A DNA stretch of 42,594 nt from Chitinophagaceae bacterium (GTDB lineage Bacteria > Bacteroidota > Bacteroidia > Chitinophagales > Chitinophagaceae): contig JAICYZ010000006.1 of assembly GCA_025933935.1 (NCBI GenBank), positions 1-42,594 on the forward strand. The letters run 5' to 3'. Made by a program: the position numbers and the translations under genes. The notes beneath the pieces are model-generated. The model saw only the letters and a program-made list of their open reading frames with translations, ran no database searches and was not told where the DNA came from. Each line of letters opens with the position of its first letter. Positions within the stretch are counted from its first letter, which is position 1. This document shows, in pieces, positions 7,548 to 16,800 of this stretch.

Positions 7548-9257
7548 TTATTTTTCTAATAAAAAAGAATTGATAACCAACGCATCAAACGGTGATGTCC
7601 AGAAACATTCAATAGCATCACGCGGCGTGCACACGATCGGCTCTCCGCGGGTATTGAAAGAGGTATTTACCAAAACCGGCACACCCGTTAATTTTTTAAA
7701 TTCTTCTAAAAGTGCATGATATCGTGGATGCTGAGCCTCATTCACTGTTTGAATTCTTGCCGTTCCGTCCACATGCCTTACTGCCGGGATTTTACTTGCT
7801 TTATCGGACCTCACGCAGTACACAAATAACATATACGGCGATTGTTCCGCTCCTTCAAACCACTCACCGGCTTCGCTTTCCAATACTACCGGAGCAACCG
7901 GTCTGAAATCTTCACGATCTTTTATCTCATTTAACTTTGCCTGCATTTCCGGGTGAATTGGAGAAGCAAGGATAGAACGGGCGCCCAAAGCACGCGGGCC
8001 GAATTCCATTCTTCCCTGGAACCAACCAATAATTTTATCTTCTGCTAAAATTGCTGCTGTTTCTTTAGCCACATTCTCTAATTTTCGGTAAGCAACTTTA
8101 GTCCATTTCAAAAAATTCTCTACTTCCTCATCAGAATATTCCGGTCCCCAATAGCAATGTTCCATGCTGAAAGATCTGCCTTCATCTTTTCTTAATTGCG
8201 CATCAATCCACATCGCAGCACCGAGCGCTGTTCCGGCATCTCCTGATGCAGGCTGAACCCAGATATTTTTAAAATTGCTGTAGTCGCGAATTACTCCATT
8301 CAATACGCAGTTGAGTGCCACACCGCCAGCCATACAAAGGTTTTCCTCACCGGTCTCTTTTTGAAACCAATTCACCAATTGTAAAACAGTTTCTTCCAAA
8401 ACCTTTTGTAAAGAATAAGCAATGTCAAAATGATGAGGCAAAAATGGTTCATCTCTTTTTCTGGCTTTCCCAAAACGTTCCTCCAGATTCAACTCACTGA
8501 TGGTGTATTTTCCGTTTTCTCCGACATGGATCATCGAGCGGAATTCATTCAAATAAACCGGTTTGCCGTAAGAGGCAAGCGCCATTACTTTGTATTCATC
8601 AGATGAATGCAAAAATCCCAGATAGCTCGTCACCTCTTCATACAATAGGCCGAGGGAATGCGGCATGAAAACCTCCGAGATTTTAGTGAGCTCCTTTCCT
8701 TCACCAGAATAATAACTGGTGGTTGTTTTTTCTCCTCTTCCATCAATGGTTAGAGCGGCCGCGTGTGAAAATGGTGACGGGAAAAAAGCGCTTGCTGCAT
8801 GAGCGATATGATGCTCCACATAATGCCATTTTTCAAGTGAAGGTTTTGCGCCGGCGAATCTTTTTTGCAAATGATGTGGATATCCATCTGCTAACTGCCG
8901 GGGGGCATTAATAATGAAAGACAAAAATAAAGGATTCCATTCTGCCTCTCCATCCTGTGGCTTTTCACGAACAGGTGAATACGGGATCGACACTTTAGGT
9001 TCATCTAAATTGTCAGCGAGAATTTTCGGATCAAAAGAATAAGCAATTTCATCGACATCCTTTAAATGAATGCCCGCCACACTCAGGCAATAGTCTATTG
9101 CATGGTAGGGCAATTGATAGGTAGAAAAAGGAACGGGCCTTTTACCATGCTTAATATGAGTAAACCGTTCTTCTTCGGCAGCCGCTAATAATTTACCATC
9201 TTTTAAAATACATGCCGCTGAATCGTGAAACACCGCATTAATTCCTAAAATATACAT
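7548..9257 (-). CDS. Carbamoyltransferase of the NodU/CmcH/TobZ family
   Basis: I start at the ATG at 9255-9257 rather than a TTG at 9320, because YILGINAVFHDSAACIL, the invariant family N-terminus, begins right there and an AGGAAA stretch lies upstream. That gives 569 residues, the usual length. The N-terminal Kae1-like domain shows HHIAHAASAF (metal-binding histidines) and MAGGVALNCVLNG. The C-terminal YrdC-like part shows EFGPRALGARSILA and NTSFNTRGEPIV. The family transfers a carbamoyl group from carbamoyl phosphate, via carbamoyl-adenylate, to a hydroxyl of a sugar or antibiotic. Its position as first gene of a glycosyltransferase arm points to carbamoylation of a surface glycan. Confidence 0.93.
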   Translation of the reverse strand: MYILGINAVFHDSAACILKDGKLLAAAEEERFTHIKHGKRPVPFSTYQLPYHAIDYCLSVAGIHLKDVDEIAYSFDPKILADNLDEPKVSIPYSPVREKPQDGEAEWNPLFLSFIINAPRQLADGYPHHLQKRFAGAKPSLEKWHYVEHHIAHAASAFFPSPFSHAAALTIDGRGEKTTTSYYSGEGKELTKISEVFMPHSLGLLYEEVTSYLGFLHSSDEYKVMALASYGKPVYLNEFRSMIHVGENGKYTISELNLEERFGKARKRDEPFLPHHFDIAYSLQKVLEETVLQLVNWFQKETGEENLCMAGGVALNCVLNGVIRDYSNFKNIWVQPASGDAGTALGAAMWIDAQLRKDEGRSFSMEHCYWGPEYSDEEVENFLKWTKVAYRKLENVAKETAAILAEDKIIGWFQGRMEFGPRALGARSILASPIHPEMQAKLNEIKDREDFRPVAPVVLESEAGEWFEGAEQSPYMLFVYCVRSDKASKIPAVRHVDGTARIQTVNEAQHPRYHALLEEFKKLTGVPVLVNTSFNTRGEPIVCTPRDAIECFWTSPFDALVINSFLLEK

Positions 9258-9674
9258 GCTGCAATTTTTCCTTTCTTTATAAAATGATTTTACAAATTGT
9301 AAATCCAAATAGTGCACCAACCGTTTTTCCGCTATAAGCCAGCTGATTATTTCTTTGATTCAATGAAAATAAATTGGTCTTTTATTTTCCAATTACGGTC
9401 CATTCTTTTGACGGATACTATTAGAAATCCTTGTTTTTTTGCTAACATAAAGGCAGAGAAAAATATCATGATTTTTTTTTAAGTACAACTTGAATTTTTT
9501 TTACTGAAGTATGTAGAAACACTTCTACAAACGTTTTGAGCCTAGTACCTTTTATTTCACAAAACTTCTTTTTTTAACAACACAGCTTGCTTTGCTAACG
9601 GCAGGAAGTTGTTGGCATATTTTTTACTTTTTAAAAGCGAAAATGTGGCCGTTGCTCATTATAATGAAAAGAAG
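9258..9674. other. 417-bp AT-rich spacer between divergent glycan arms
   Basis: This is the longest gene-free stretch apart from the riboswitch leader. It separates the carbamoyltransferase (minus) and GT4 (plus) starts, so it must hold promoters for both arms, but I find no exact TAnnTTTG box well placed for either. It contains a hairpin-forming inverted repeat at 9512-9529, a shorter palindrome TTACAAATTGTAA at about 9290-9302, and several poly-T runs. No small gene is convincing. Confidence 0.6.
9512..9529. repeat. Perfect inverted repeat, possible operator or RNA hairpin
   Basis: The arms TGTAGAA (9512-9518) and TTCTACA (9523-9529) flank the spacer ACAC. There is no T tract directly after either side, so it is not an obvious terminator. 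Lying centrally between the divergent glycan arms, it is a candidate protein-binding site or 5' leader hairpin. This is inference from symmetry and position only. Confidence 0.4.
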
Positions 9675-10670
9675 ATGAAAACCCAAAAACACCCGATTTC
9701 CATATTCACATGGCATATTCACGGAAGTTACCTTTATTATTTATCCCAGGGAGATTATCAGATTTATATCCCGGTTTCCACTCAAAGGCAGGAGGGCTAT
9801 TATGGAAGGGAAAGCACTTTTCCATTTGGAGATAATGTAATAGAAGTGCAGGCAGAAGAAGTAAAAGATTTACAGGTAGATGCGATTTTATTTCAGTCCC
9901 ATAAAAACTGGCTTGTAGATCAATATGAAATACTTACGGAAGAACAACGACGGTTACCTCGTATTTACCTTGAGCATGATCCTCCGCAACATTCACCTAC
10001 AGATACAAAGCATGTGGTAAATGATGCGGAAGTTGTGATTGTCCATGTAACACATTTTAATAAGCTGATGTGGGATAATAAAAACAGCAAAGTTGTTAAG
10101 GTGATTGAACATGGTGTTATTGAACCTAAAGTAAAATATAGCGGAGAACTGGAAAAAGGGATTGTCGTGGTAAACAATTTGCAACGGCGCGGCCGAAGAT
10201 TGGGCGCCGATATTTTTACCGAGGTAAGCAAACGCATTCCTCTTGATTTGATCGGAATGGAGTCGAAAGAAAATGAAGGTTTAGGCGAAATAACGCACAC
10301 ACAGCTTCCGGAATTTATAAGCCACTATAGGTTTTTCTTCAATCCTACCAGATATACGAGCATGGGTTTGGCAGTGATTGAAGCAATGATGACCGGTTTA
10401 CCCGTTTTGGCCCTGGCTACAACCGAACAGGCCAGCGTCATTAAAAACTATGAAACCGGATTTATTGACACCGATGTTGATTACCTGGTTCATAAAATGA
10501 AACTTCTTTTGGCTAACAAGTCATTAGCGCATGAAATTGGAGAACAAGGAAGAAAATACGCCCTTGACCGGTTTGATATATATCGTTTTACAGAAGAATG
10601 GAAAAATATTTTTGAATCAGCAGTTGCTAAAAATGAAAATTATGAAAAAGAGAATCGCATTTATCAGTGA
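9675..10670 (+). CDS. Glycosyltransferase family 4 (GT-B)
   Basis: I use the ATG at 9675, preceded by a purine-rich GAAAAGAAG, rather than a TTG at 9609, giving 331 residues. The N-terminal half is short and unusual (ISIFTWHIHGSYLYYLSQG, with LPRIYLEHDPPQHSP in the middle). The C-terminal half is a clear GT4 domain: GIVVVNNLQRRGRRLG, FFFNPTRYTSMGLAVIEAMMTGLPVLAL (the EX7E-type donor-binding region, with the first Glu apparently replaced) and LANKSLAHEIGEQGRKYALDRF. It likely transfers a sugar from a nucleotide donor to a surface glycan. Its end overlaps the next gene's start by 38 bp in another frame, so the two are coupled. Confidence 0.85.
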   Translation: MKTQKHPISIFTWHIHGSYLYYLSQGDYQIYIPVSTQRQEGYYGRESTFPFGDNVIEVQAEEVKDLQVDAILFQSHKNWLVDQYEILTEEQRRLPRIYLEHDPPQHSPTDTKHVVNDAEVVIVHVTHFNKLMWDNKNSKVVKVIEHGVIEPKVKYSGELEKGIVVVNNLQRRGRRLGADIFTEVSKRIPLDLIGMESKENEGLGEITHTQLPEFISHYRFFFNPTRYTSMGLAVIEAMMTGLPVLALATTEQASVIKNYETGFIDTDVDYLVHKMKLLLANKSLAHEIGEQGRKYALDRFDIYRFTEEWKNIFESAVAKNENYEKENRIYQ

Positions 10671-11988
10671 ACATGCATCACCACTTGCAACATTGGGCGG
10701 AGTAGATAGCGGTGGCCAGAATGTATATGTAGCGGAACTTCCAAAACAATTAGTGAAACTCGGTTATAATGTAGATATTTTTACAAGGAAAGAAAGCGCG
10801 GAAATAAATGAAATTATTACCTGGCTTCCGGGAATCAGGGTGATCCATATAAAAGCCGGTCCTGAGAAGATTGTAGCAAAAGAAAAATTACTTTCTCTGA
10901 TGGAAGAATTTGCAAACAATATGATCGCTTTCATCCGAAGAGAAGAAGTAGTATATGAGCTGATTCATGCAAACTTTTTTATGTCTGCTTTGGTTGCTTC
11001 CAAAGTGAAAAGAGTCTTTCATATTCCTTACGTCGTTACCTTCCATGCGCTTGGGCTTGTCAGGAAAATTCATCAAAAGGAAATGGATCAGTTTCCTGCC
11101 GAACGGATTGACATAGAAAGGCGCACCTTTAGAAACGCTGATCACATTATTGCCGAATGCCCTCAGGATAAAGAGGATATGATTCGGTTGTACCATGCAC
11201 CTCCTGAAAAAATATCCATTGTTCCTTGCGGATTTAGCGCTAAAGAATTTTATCCGATCGACAAAAAAAAGGCAAGGAGGATATTAGGATTTAACGAGAA
11301 TGAAAAAATTATTTTGCAACTTGGCCGGATGGTCCCGCGAAAAGGTGTGGACAACGCCATCAGGGCATTAGGGCAACTGAAAAATGACGCGAATTCGCTG
11401 CGACTGGTAATTGTAGGAGGCGAACATGATAAGCCGGATCCTTCATTAAGCCCGGAGTTGTCAAGATTAAAAAGCATCGCAGAAGAAGAAGGTGTAGATT
11501 CATCTGTTGTTTTTACAGGTAGAAAGCAAAGAGATGCGTTGAAATTCTACTACGCAGCCTCCGATGTATTTATTACAACTCCATGGTATGAGCCATTTGG
11601 AATTACCCCGCTTGAAGCGATGGCGTGTGGAACACCGGTGATTGGCTCAAATGTGGGAGGCATCAAATTTACAGTAGAAGAAGGAAAAACAGGCTTTCTT
11701 GTTCCGCCACACGACCCGAAGGCACTGGCAACGAAAATAGAAAAATTAATAGCAGATGAAAAACTTTTATCCTCCATGCATCATAACGCAGTAAAGCGTG
11801 TTAATAAATATTTTACCTGGAAGTCAGTTGCTCTTTCCTGTCATCATTTATATGAAAGTATCATATTGGCTAATCATAAACAAGCAACTCCTTCCAAACT
11901 CATCAGTATCGACACGTTGGCTGCCAATGCCGGTTATCTATTAGATCCTTTTTATTTAACCCATAATGTGCCGGCTATAAATGAATAA
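10633..11988 (+). CDS. Glycosyltransferase family 4, sucrose-phosphate-synthase/MshA-like
   Basis: The protein sequence that begins KRIAFISEHASPLATLGG starts at ATG 10633 (a second ATG is at 10642); an in-frame TTG 34 codons upstream would put the start inside the preceding gene. That gives about 451 residues. GGVDSGGQNVYVAELPKQL near residue 18 is the N-terminal signature of sucrose-phosphate-synthase-type GT4 enzymes. IILQLGRMVPRKGVDNAI opens the C-terminal domain, and TPWYEPFGITPLEAMACGTP is the EX7E donor-binding motif. The acceptor is unknown; given the cluster, an envelope glycan is more likely than sucrose. It overlaps the upstream GT4 by 38 bp and the downstream phosphatase gene by 8 bp. 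Confidence 0.88.
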   Translation: MKIMKKRIAFISEHASPLATLGGVDSGGQNVYVAELPKQLVKLGYNVDIFTRKESAEINEIITWLPGIRVIHIKAGPEKIVAKEKLLSLMEEFANNMIAFIRREEVVYELIHANFFMSALVASKVKRVFHIPYVVTFHALGLVRKIHQKEMDQFPAERIDIERRTFRNADHIIAECPQDKEDMIRLYHAPPEKISIVPCGFSAKEFYPIDKKKARRILGFNENEKIILQLGRMVPRKGVDNAIRALGQLKNDANSLRLVIVGGEHDKPDPSLSPELSRLKSIAEEEGVDSSVVFTGRKQRDALKFYYAASDVFITTPWYEPFGITPLEAMACGTPVIGSNVGGIKFTVEEGKTGFLVPPHDPKALATKIEKLIADEKLLSSMHHNAVKRVNKYFTWKSVALSCHHLYESIILANHKQATPSKLISIDTLAANAGYLLDPFYLTHNVPAINE

Positions 11989-12520
11989 AGCGGTTTTTAT
12001 TGATAAAGACGGCACGCTGATCAAAGACGTGCCGTACAATGTAAATCCTGCTCTCATCGATTTTGAAGACTATGCTTTTGAAAGTTTGTATTCTTTGCAA
12101 CAGAAAGGATACTATCTCATCATTGTTTCCAATCAACCGGGAATTGCACTTGGATATTTTAAAGAAGATGAACTTAAAAAGGTGGAAGAAAAAATTAAAA
12201 ATTCATTGTTGCAAAACAAAGTGAACCTGAATGGATTTTATTATTGTCCACATAGTCCCCAGGACAATTGTAATTGCCGCAAACCGAGACCCGGTATGAT
12301 TTTTAAGGCGGCAAAAGATTTGCAAATAGACCTTTCCAAATCCTGGATGATTGGTGATATTTTAAATGATGTGGAAGCGGGTAAAATGTCGGATTGTAAA
12401 ACGATTCTCATTAATAACGGCAACGAGACAGAGTGGGTATGGAATCAACAAAGGATGCCTGATTTTATCGCTAATAATTTAAAAGCCGCTTCCGAAATCA
12501 TCATGCTTAATCCGTCTTAA
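11981..12520 (+). CDS. HAD-IIIA phosphatase, GmhB-like (heptose 1,7-bisphosphate 7-phosphatase type)
   Basis: The 179-residue protein starts MNKAVFIDKDGTLIKD, with nucleophile Asp8 and acid/base Asp10 of the HAD motif I. YYCPHSPQDNCNCRKPRPGM is the zinc-binding loop and motif III region typical of GmhB and the HisB N-domain, and WMIGDILNDVEAGK is motif IV. GmhB removes the 7-phosphate of D-glycero-D-manno-heptose 1,7-bisphosphate on the way to ADP- or GDP-heptose. The neighbouring GT9 genes on both arms fit a heptose-containing glycan. HisB-N is less likely because no histidine genes are near. The gene overlaps the upstream GT4 by 8 bp and precedes GT9 by 12 bp. Confidence 0.85.
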   Translation: MNKAVFIDKDGTLIKDVPYNVNPALIDFEDYAFESLYSLQQKGYYLIIVSNQPGIALGYFKEDELKKVEEKIKNSLLQNKVNLNGFYYCPHSPQDNCNCRKPRPGMIFKAAKDLQIDLSKSWMIGDILNDVEAGKMSDCKTILINNGNETEWVWNQQRMPDFIANNLKAASEIIMLNPS

Positions 12521-12532
12521 AAATATTTTGTG

Positions 12533-13615
12533 ATGACTGATTGGACAAATTGTAAAAATATTTTGGTGATTCGCGCAGACAACATGGGAGATTTGCTCAT
12601 GTCGTCGCCGGCGATCCGCGCGTTGAAAGGAACATTTGGATGCAGGATTACTTTACTTACCTCGACAATGGGCAATCTAATTGCGCCATTTATTTCGCAA
12701 ATTGATGAAACGATTGTAGCCGATTTGCCGTGGATAAAAACAAACGAACCGGTAGATCAAAACGTCATTTTTTCTCTATTGGAAAAATTGAGAAATTATC
12801 AATTTGACGCAGCAGTGATATTTACTGTTTATAGCCAAAATCCTTTACCAGCAGCCATGTTGGCCTATATGGCAGGCATTCCCCGCAGACTCGCCTATTG
12901 TCGCGAAAATCCCTACAACCTTCTTACGAATTGGATGGTTGAAAAAGAACCGTATTCTTTCATACAGCACCAGGTAAAAAGAGATTTAGAACTGGTAGCA
13001 TCGGTGAAGGCAAAAACAAATGATAAACATATAAAAATAAATTTCTCAGAAACAGCGAAAAAAAATGTGCTAAAAAAGTTAAGCGACGAAGGCGTTAACC
13101 TCGAAAAAGATTGGATTATTATTCATCCCGGAGTGAGTGAAGCAAAAAGAGAATATCCGCAAGAAAAATGGATAGAAACAGGAAAACTGATAAGAGATGA
13201 ACTTCATTTTCAAATCTTAATTACCGGCTCAAAGTCTGAGGAGGAAGCAGCGACAAATATTCAAGAAGGTATAGGCGAAAGTTCATTTTCCATGGCCGGT
13301 ATTTTTACAATTGAAGAATTTATCGCACTCATCAGTATGGCGCCACTGGTAATTTCTGTAAATACCGGAACTGTTCACATTGCTGCAGCAACACAAACGC
13401 CGGTAATTGTTCTATATGCGCTTACCAATCCCCAACATACTCCCTGGGAAGTAGCTTCGAAAGTACTGTCTTATTCTGTTAAAGAAAATTTGGGCAGCAA
13501 AAACGAGATCGTTCAATATGTAACCGAGCAAATAATGGAAAAAAACCTGGAGCTGCCTGATCCTTTTCAAATTTTGCAGGAAGCTGAAAAATTGTTGAAA
13601 ATGGAAGAAGCTTAA
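12533..13615 (+). CDS. Glycosyltransferase family 9 (heptosyltransferase-like)
   Basis: I use the ATG at 12533; a GTG directly before it is also possible. The 360-residue protein has the GT9 opening ILVIRADNMGDLLMSSPAIRAL, the central IIIHPGVSEAKREYPQEKW, and ISVNTGTVHIAAATQTPVIVLY near residue 283, the conserved donor-site stretch. It is the last gene of the plus arm, 12 bp after the GmhB-like phosphatase, so donor supply and transfer are encoded together. It is distinct in sequence from the other GT9 at 5545-6546, so the cluster probably makes at least two different linkages of heptose or similar sugars. A weak hairpin follows at 13643. Confidence 0.88.
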   Translation: MTDWTNCKNILVIRADNMGDLLMSSPAIRALKGTFGCRITLLTSTMGNLIAPFISQIDETIVADLPWIKTNEPVDQNVIFSLLEKLRNYQFDAAVIFTVYSQNPLPAAMLAYMAGIPRRLAYCRENPYNLLTNWMVEKEPYSFIQHQVKRDLELVASVKAKTNDKHIKINFSETAKKNVLKKLSDEGVNLEKDWIIIHPGVSEAKREYPQEKWIETGKLIRDELHFQILITGSKSEEEAATNIQEGIGESSFSMAGIFTIEEFIALISMAPLVISVNTGTVHIAAATQTPVIVLYALTNPQHTPWEVASKVLSYSVKENLGSKNEIVQYVTEQIMEKNLELPDPFQILQEAEKLLKMEEA

Positions 13616-13642
13616 ATTTTAAAATAATTTTTCAGCAGATAA

Positions 13643-13661
13643 AGAAATAGGAGTTATTTCT
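13643..13661 (+). terminator. Weak AT-rich hairpin after the glycan plus arm
   Basis: The arms AGAAATA (13643-13649) and TATTTCT (13655-13661) enclose GGAGT, followed by T-rich sequence. The stem is almost all A-T, so termination here is uncertain. Confidence 0.35.
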
Positions 13662-13799
13662 ATTTTAAAATACTATTTTTTCGATCAATACATACTTCAG
13701 AAAGCAAAAACACAATTCACCTTATTTCTTTATTTGCTGTTTGTCAAAATATTTCCTCATCGCCTTTCTCTCATAATCCTTTTCAACTGCTCCCATACC

Positions 13800-13854
13800 T
13801 TGAATTTCCTTCTGAAATCTTTACCTTTGCATACTTTTATTTTTAGTGAAGGAG
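13800..13854 (+). promoter_or_regulatory. Promoter and ribosome binding site of ileS
   Basis: TTG at 13800-13802 and TACCTTTG at 13822-13829, separated by 19 bp, match the Bacteroidetes -33/-7 promoter pattern well. Transcription would begin near 13835. AAGGAG at 13849-13854 lies 8 bp before the ATG at 13863 and is an unusually clear Shine-Dalgarno sequence for this phylum, which supports that start. Confidence 0.65.
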
Positions 13855-13862
13855 TATAATTA

Positions 13863-16800
13863 ATGAAGCAGAAATATCGCGAATATAAGCAGTTGAATCT
13901 TACAGAAATAGCTGACGGAATTCTCAAAGTGTGGAGTGAAGAAAAAGCATTTGAAAAAAGTGTATCAAACCGGAATGGAAAAACGCCTTTTGTTTTTTAC
14001 GAAGGGCCGCCAAGCGCCAACGGAATGCCCGGTATTCACCATGTTATTTCCAGAACTTTAAAAGATTTGGTTTGCCGTTATAAAACCATGCAGGGTTTCC
14101 AGGTGAAACGCAAAGGCGGCTGGGATACTCATGGATTGCCTGTAGAGCTTGGCGTAGAAAAATTATTAGGAATTACGAAAGAAGATATTGGAAAATCTAT
14201 TTCTGTTGAAGAATATAATGCTACTTGCCGCCGTGAGGTTTTAAAATTTAAAGATAAATGGGATCAAGTAACGCAGAAAATGGGTTACTGGGTAGATTTG
14301 AAACACCCTTATATCACTTTTGAAAATGATTATATTGAAACACTTTGGTGGATTCTGAAAGAATTGTATAAAAAAGGCTATTTGTATGAAAGTGTTAGCA
14401 TTCAGCCTTATTCACCGGCAGCAGGAACAGGATTAAGTTCGCATGAACTGAACCAGCCGGGAACTTATAAAGATGTAAAAGACACCAGTGCAACGGTGAT
14501 GTTTAAGGTAAACAGGAATTCAAAATCTGAGTTTTTGTTTGAAAGTGATGAATCTGACGACGTGTTTTTCCTCGCTTGGACCACCACTCCCTGGACTTTG
14601 CCATCAAATCTTGGATTAACGGTCGGAGCGAATATTGAATATTCCTTGGTTAATACTTTCAATCCCTATACTCACTTACCAATTCGCGTAATTCTTGCTT
14701 CCGATTTGATTTCAAATTATTTTAAACCAGAAGCAGAAATTCTTCCATTGACAGATTATAAAGCAAGTGATAAGCTGATTCCGTGGGAAAAAGTTGCGAG
14801 TTTTAAAGGCGTTAATTTAGAAGGATTAACCTATGAGCAACTGATGCCTTTCGAAGCGAATACCTTAGAAAAGATCCGGCAAATAACTCCTGGCGCAGAA
14901 CCGTTCAAAGTGATATCAGGTGACTTTGTAACTACAGAAGATGGAACCGGAATTGTTCACACTGCTCCCGCTTTTGGAGCGGATGACTTCAGGGTAGGAA
15001 AGAAAAATAACCTCGGAATTTTAGTTCTGGTTGATAAAGAAGGAAAGTTTATAAACGGAGTTGGAGAATTTAGCGGTCGTTTTGTAAAAGATTACAAAGA
15101 CGACCCACATTACCAGGATGTCAATGTGGATATTTCGGTCAAATTAAAGAAAGAAAACCGCGCTTTTCGTGTCGAAAAACATCAGCACAATTATCCTCAT
15201 TGCTGGCGCACAGATAAGCCAATCATTTATTATCCTCTGGATGCGTGGTTTATAAAAACCACTGCTGTTAAAGACAGAATGGTAGAATTAAACAAAACCA
15301 TCAATTGGAAACCGGCTTCCACCGGCACCGGAAGATTCGGAAACTGGCTTGAAAATATGGTTGACTGGAACCTGAGCCGAAGCCGGTTTTGGGGAACGCC
15401 ATTGCCAATTTGGCGCACAGATGATCAAACGGAAGAAAAATGTATTGGTTCAATCGACGAATTGAAATCCGAAATAAAAAAATCTTTTGACGCCGGATTT
15501 TTAGTGAACGATAAAAATGCTAGCGTTGATTCCCGGATCGATGAAATGGTTTCTGATCTGCATAAACCGTTTGTTGATAATATTATCCTCGTTTCTTGCG
15601 AAGGAAAACCAATGAAACGCGTTCCTGACCTGATCGATGTTTGGTTCGATAGTGGCGCCATGCCCTATGCTCAATGGCATTTTCCTTTTGAAAATAAAGA
15701 AGAATTTGCGCAAAATTTCCCAGCCGATTTCATTTGTGAAGGAGTTGATCAGACGCGCGGCTGGTTTTATACTTTACACGCGTTAGCGGTTTTGCTTTTT
15801 GATAGTGTGGCTTACAGAAATGTAGTAAGTAATGGGTTGGTTTTGGATAAGAATGGCAACAAAATGAGCAAGCGTTTGGGGAATGTAGTTGATCCGTTTG
15901 AAACACTGGAAGTTTTTGGGCCGGATGCCACTCGTTGGTATTTAATTACCAATGCTTCGCCATGGGATAGTTTGAAATTTGATACAGAAGGGATCAAAGA
16001 AGTTCAGCGAAAATTCTTTGGAACACTGTATAATACATATCAATTTTTTGCTCTTTATGCAAATCTTGACGGATTTACTTTTAATGAAAAATACATTCCG
16101 GTAAGCGAACGGCCTGAAATAGATCAATGGATCATTTCTGCTTTAAATTCTTTGAAAAAAGAAGTAAGCAAAAGCCTTGACGATTATGAACCGACTCATG
16201 CAGGCAGAGCTGTTGAATATTTTTTAGACGAACAATTAAGCAACTGGTACGTTCGGCTTTGTCGCCGCCGTTTTTGGAAGCCTGCCGATAAGGACAATCC
16301 ATCGGCCCAAAAAGACAAGATTTCCGCTTATCAGACTTTATACGAGTGCCTTGAAACGGTTAGTGGCCTAATGGCGCCAATTGCTCCCTTCTTTGCCGAT
16401 TGGTTGTTTAAAAACTTAAATGAGGTAACCGGTAGAATAAATGTGAGTTCCGTTCATTTAACAGATTTTCCGAAAGCAGATGAAAGCTTAATTAATGAAG
16501 AACTTGAGGAACGAATGGAACTGGCTCAAAACATTTCCTCATTAATTCTATCGCTTCGCAAAAAAGTAAATATAAAAGTTCGGCAGCCACTTCAAAAGGT
16601 AATTATTCCTGCTATTGATACTGGTTTTGAAGAAAAAGTGCGACTGGTAGAAGGTATTATTAAGTCAGAAACAAATATAAAAGAAGTAGAAATTTTGCCT
16701 GCTCATAATGATTTTATCAAAAAGAAAGCAAAGGCAAATTATAAAACTCTGGGAAAAAGATTAGGAGGAAAGATGAAAGGTGCTGCAGACAAAATTCAGC

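Noticed and set aside
9258-9320. Upstream TTG start for the carbamoyltransferase
   Set aside because: Family proteins begin at the YILGINAVFHDSA motif directly after the ATG at 9257; the extra 21 residues look like untranslated sequence.
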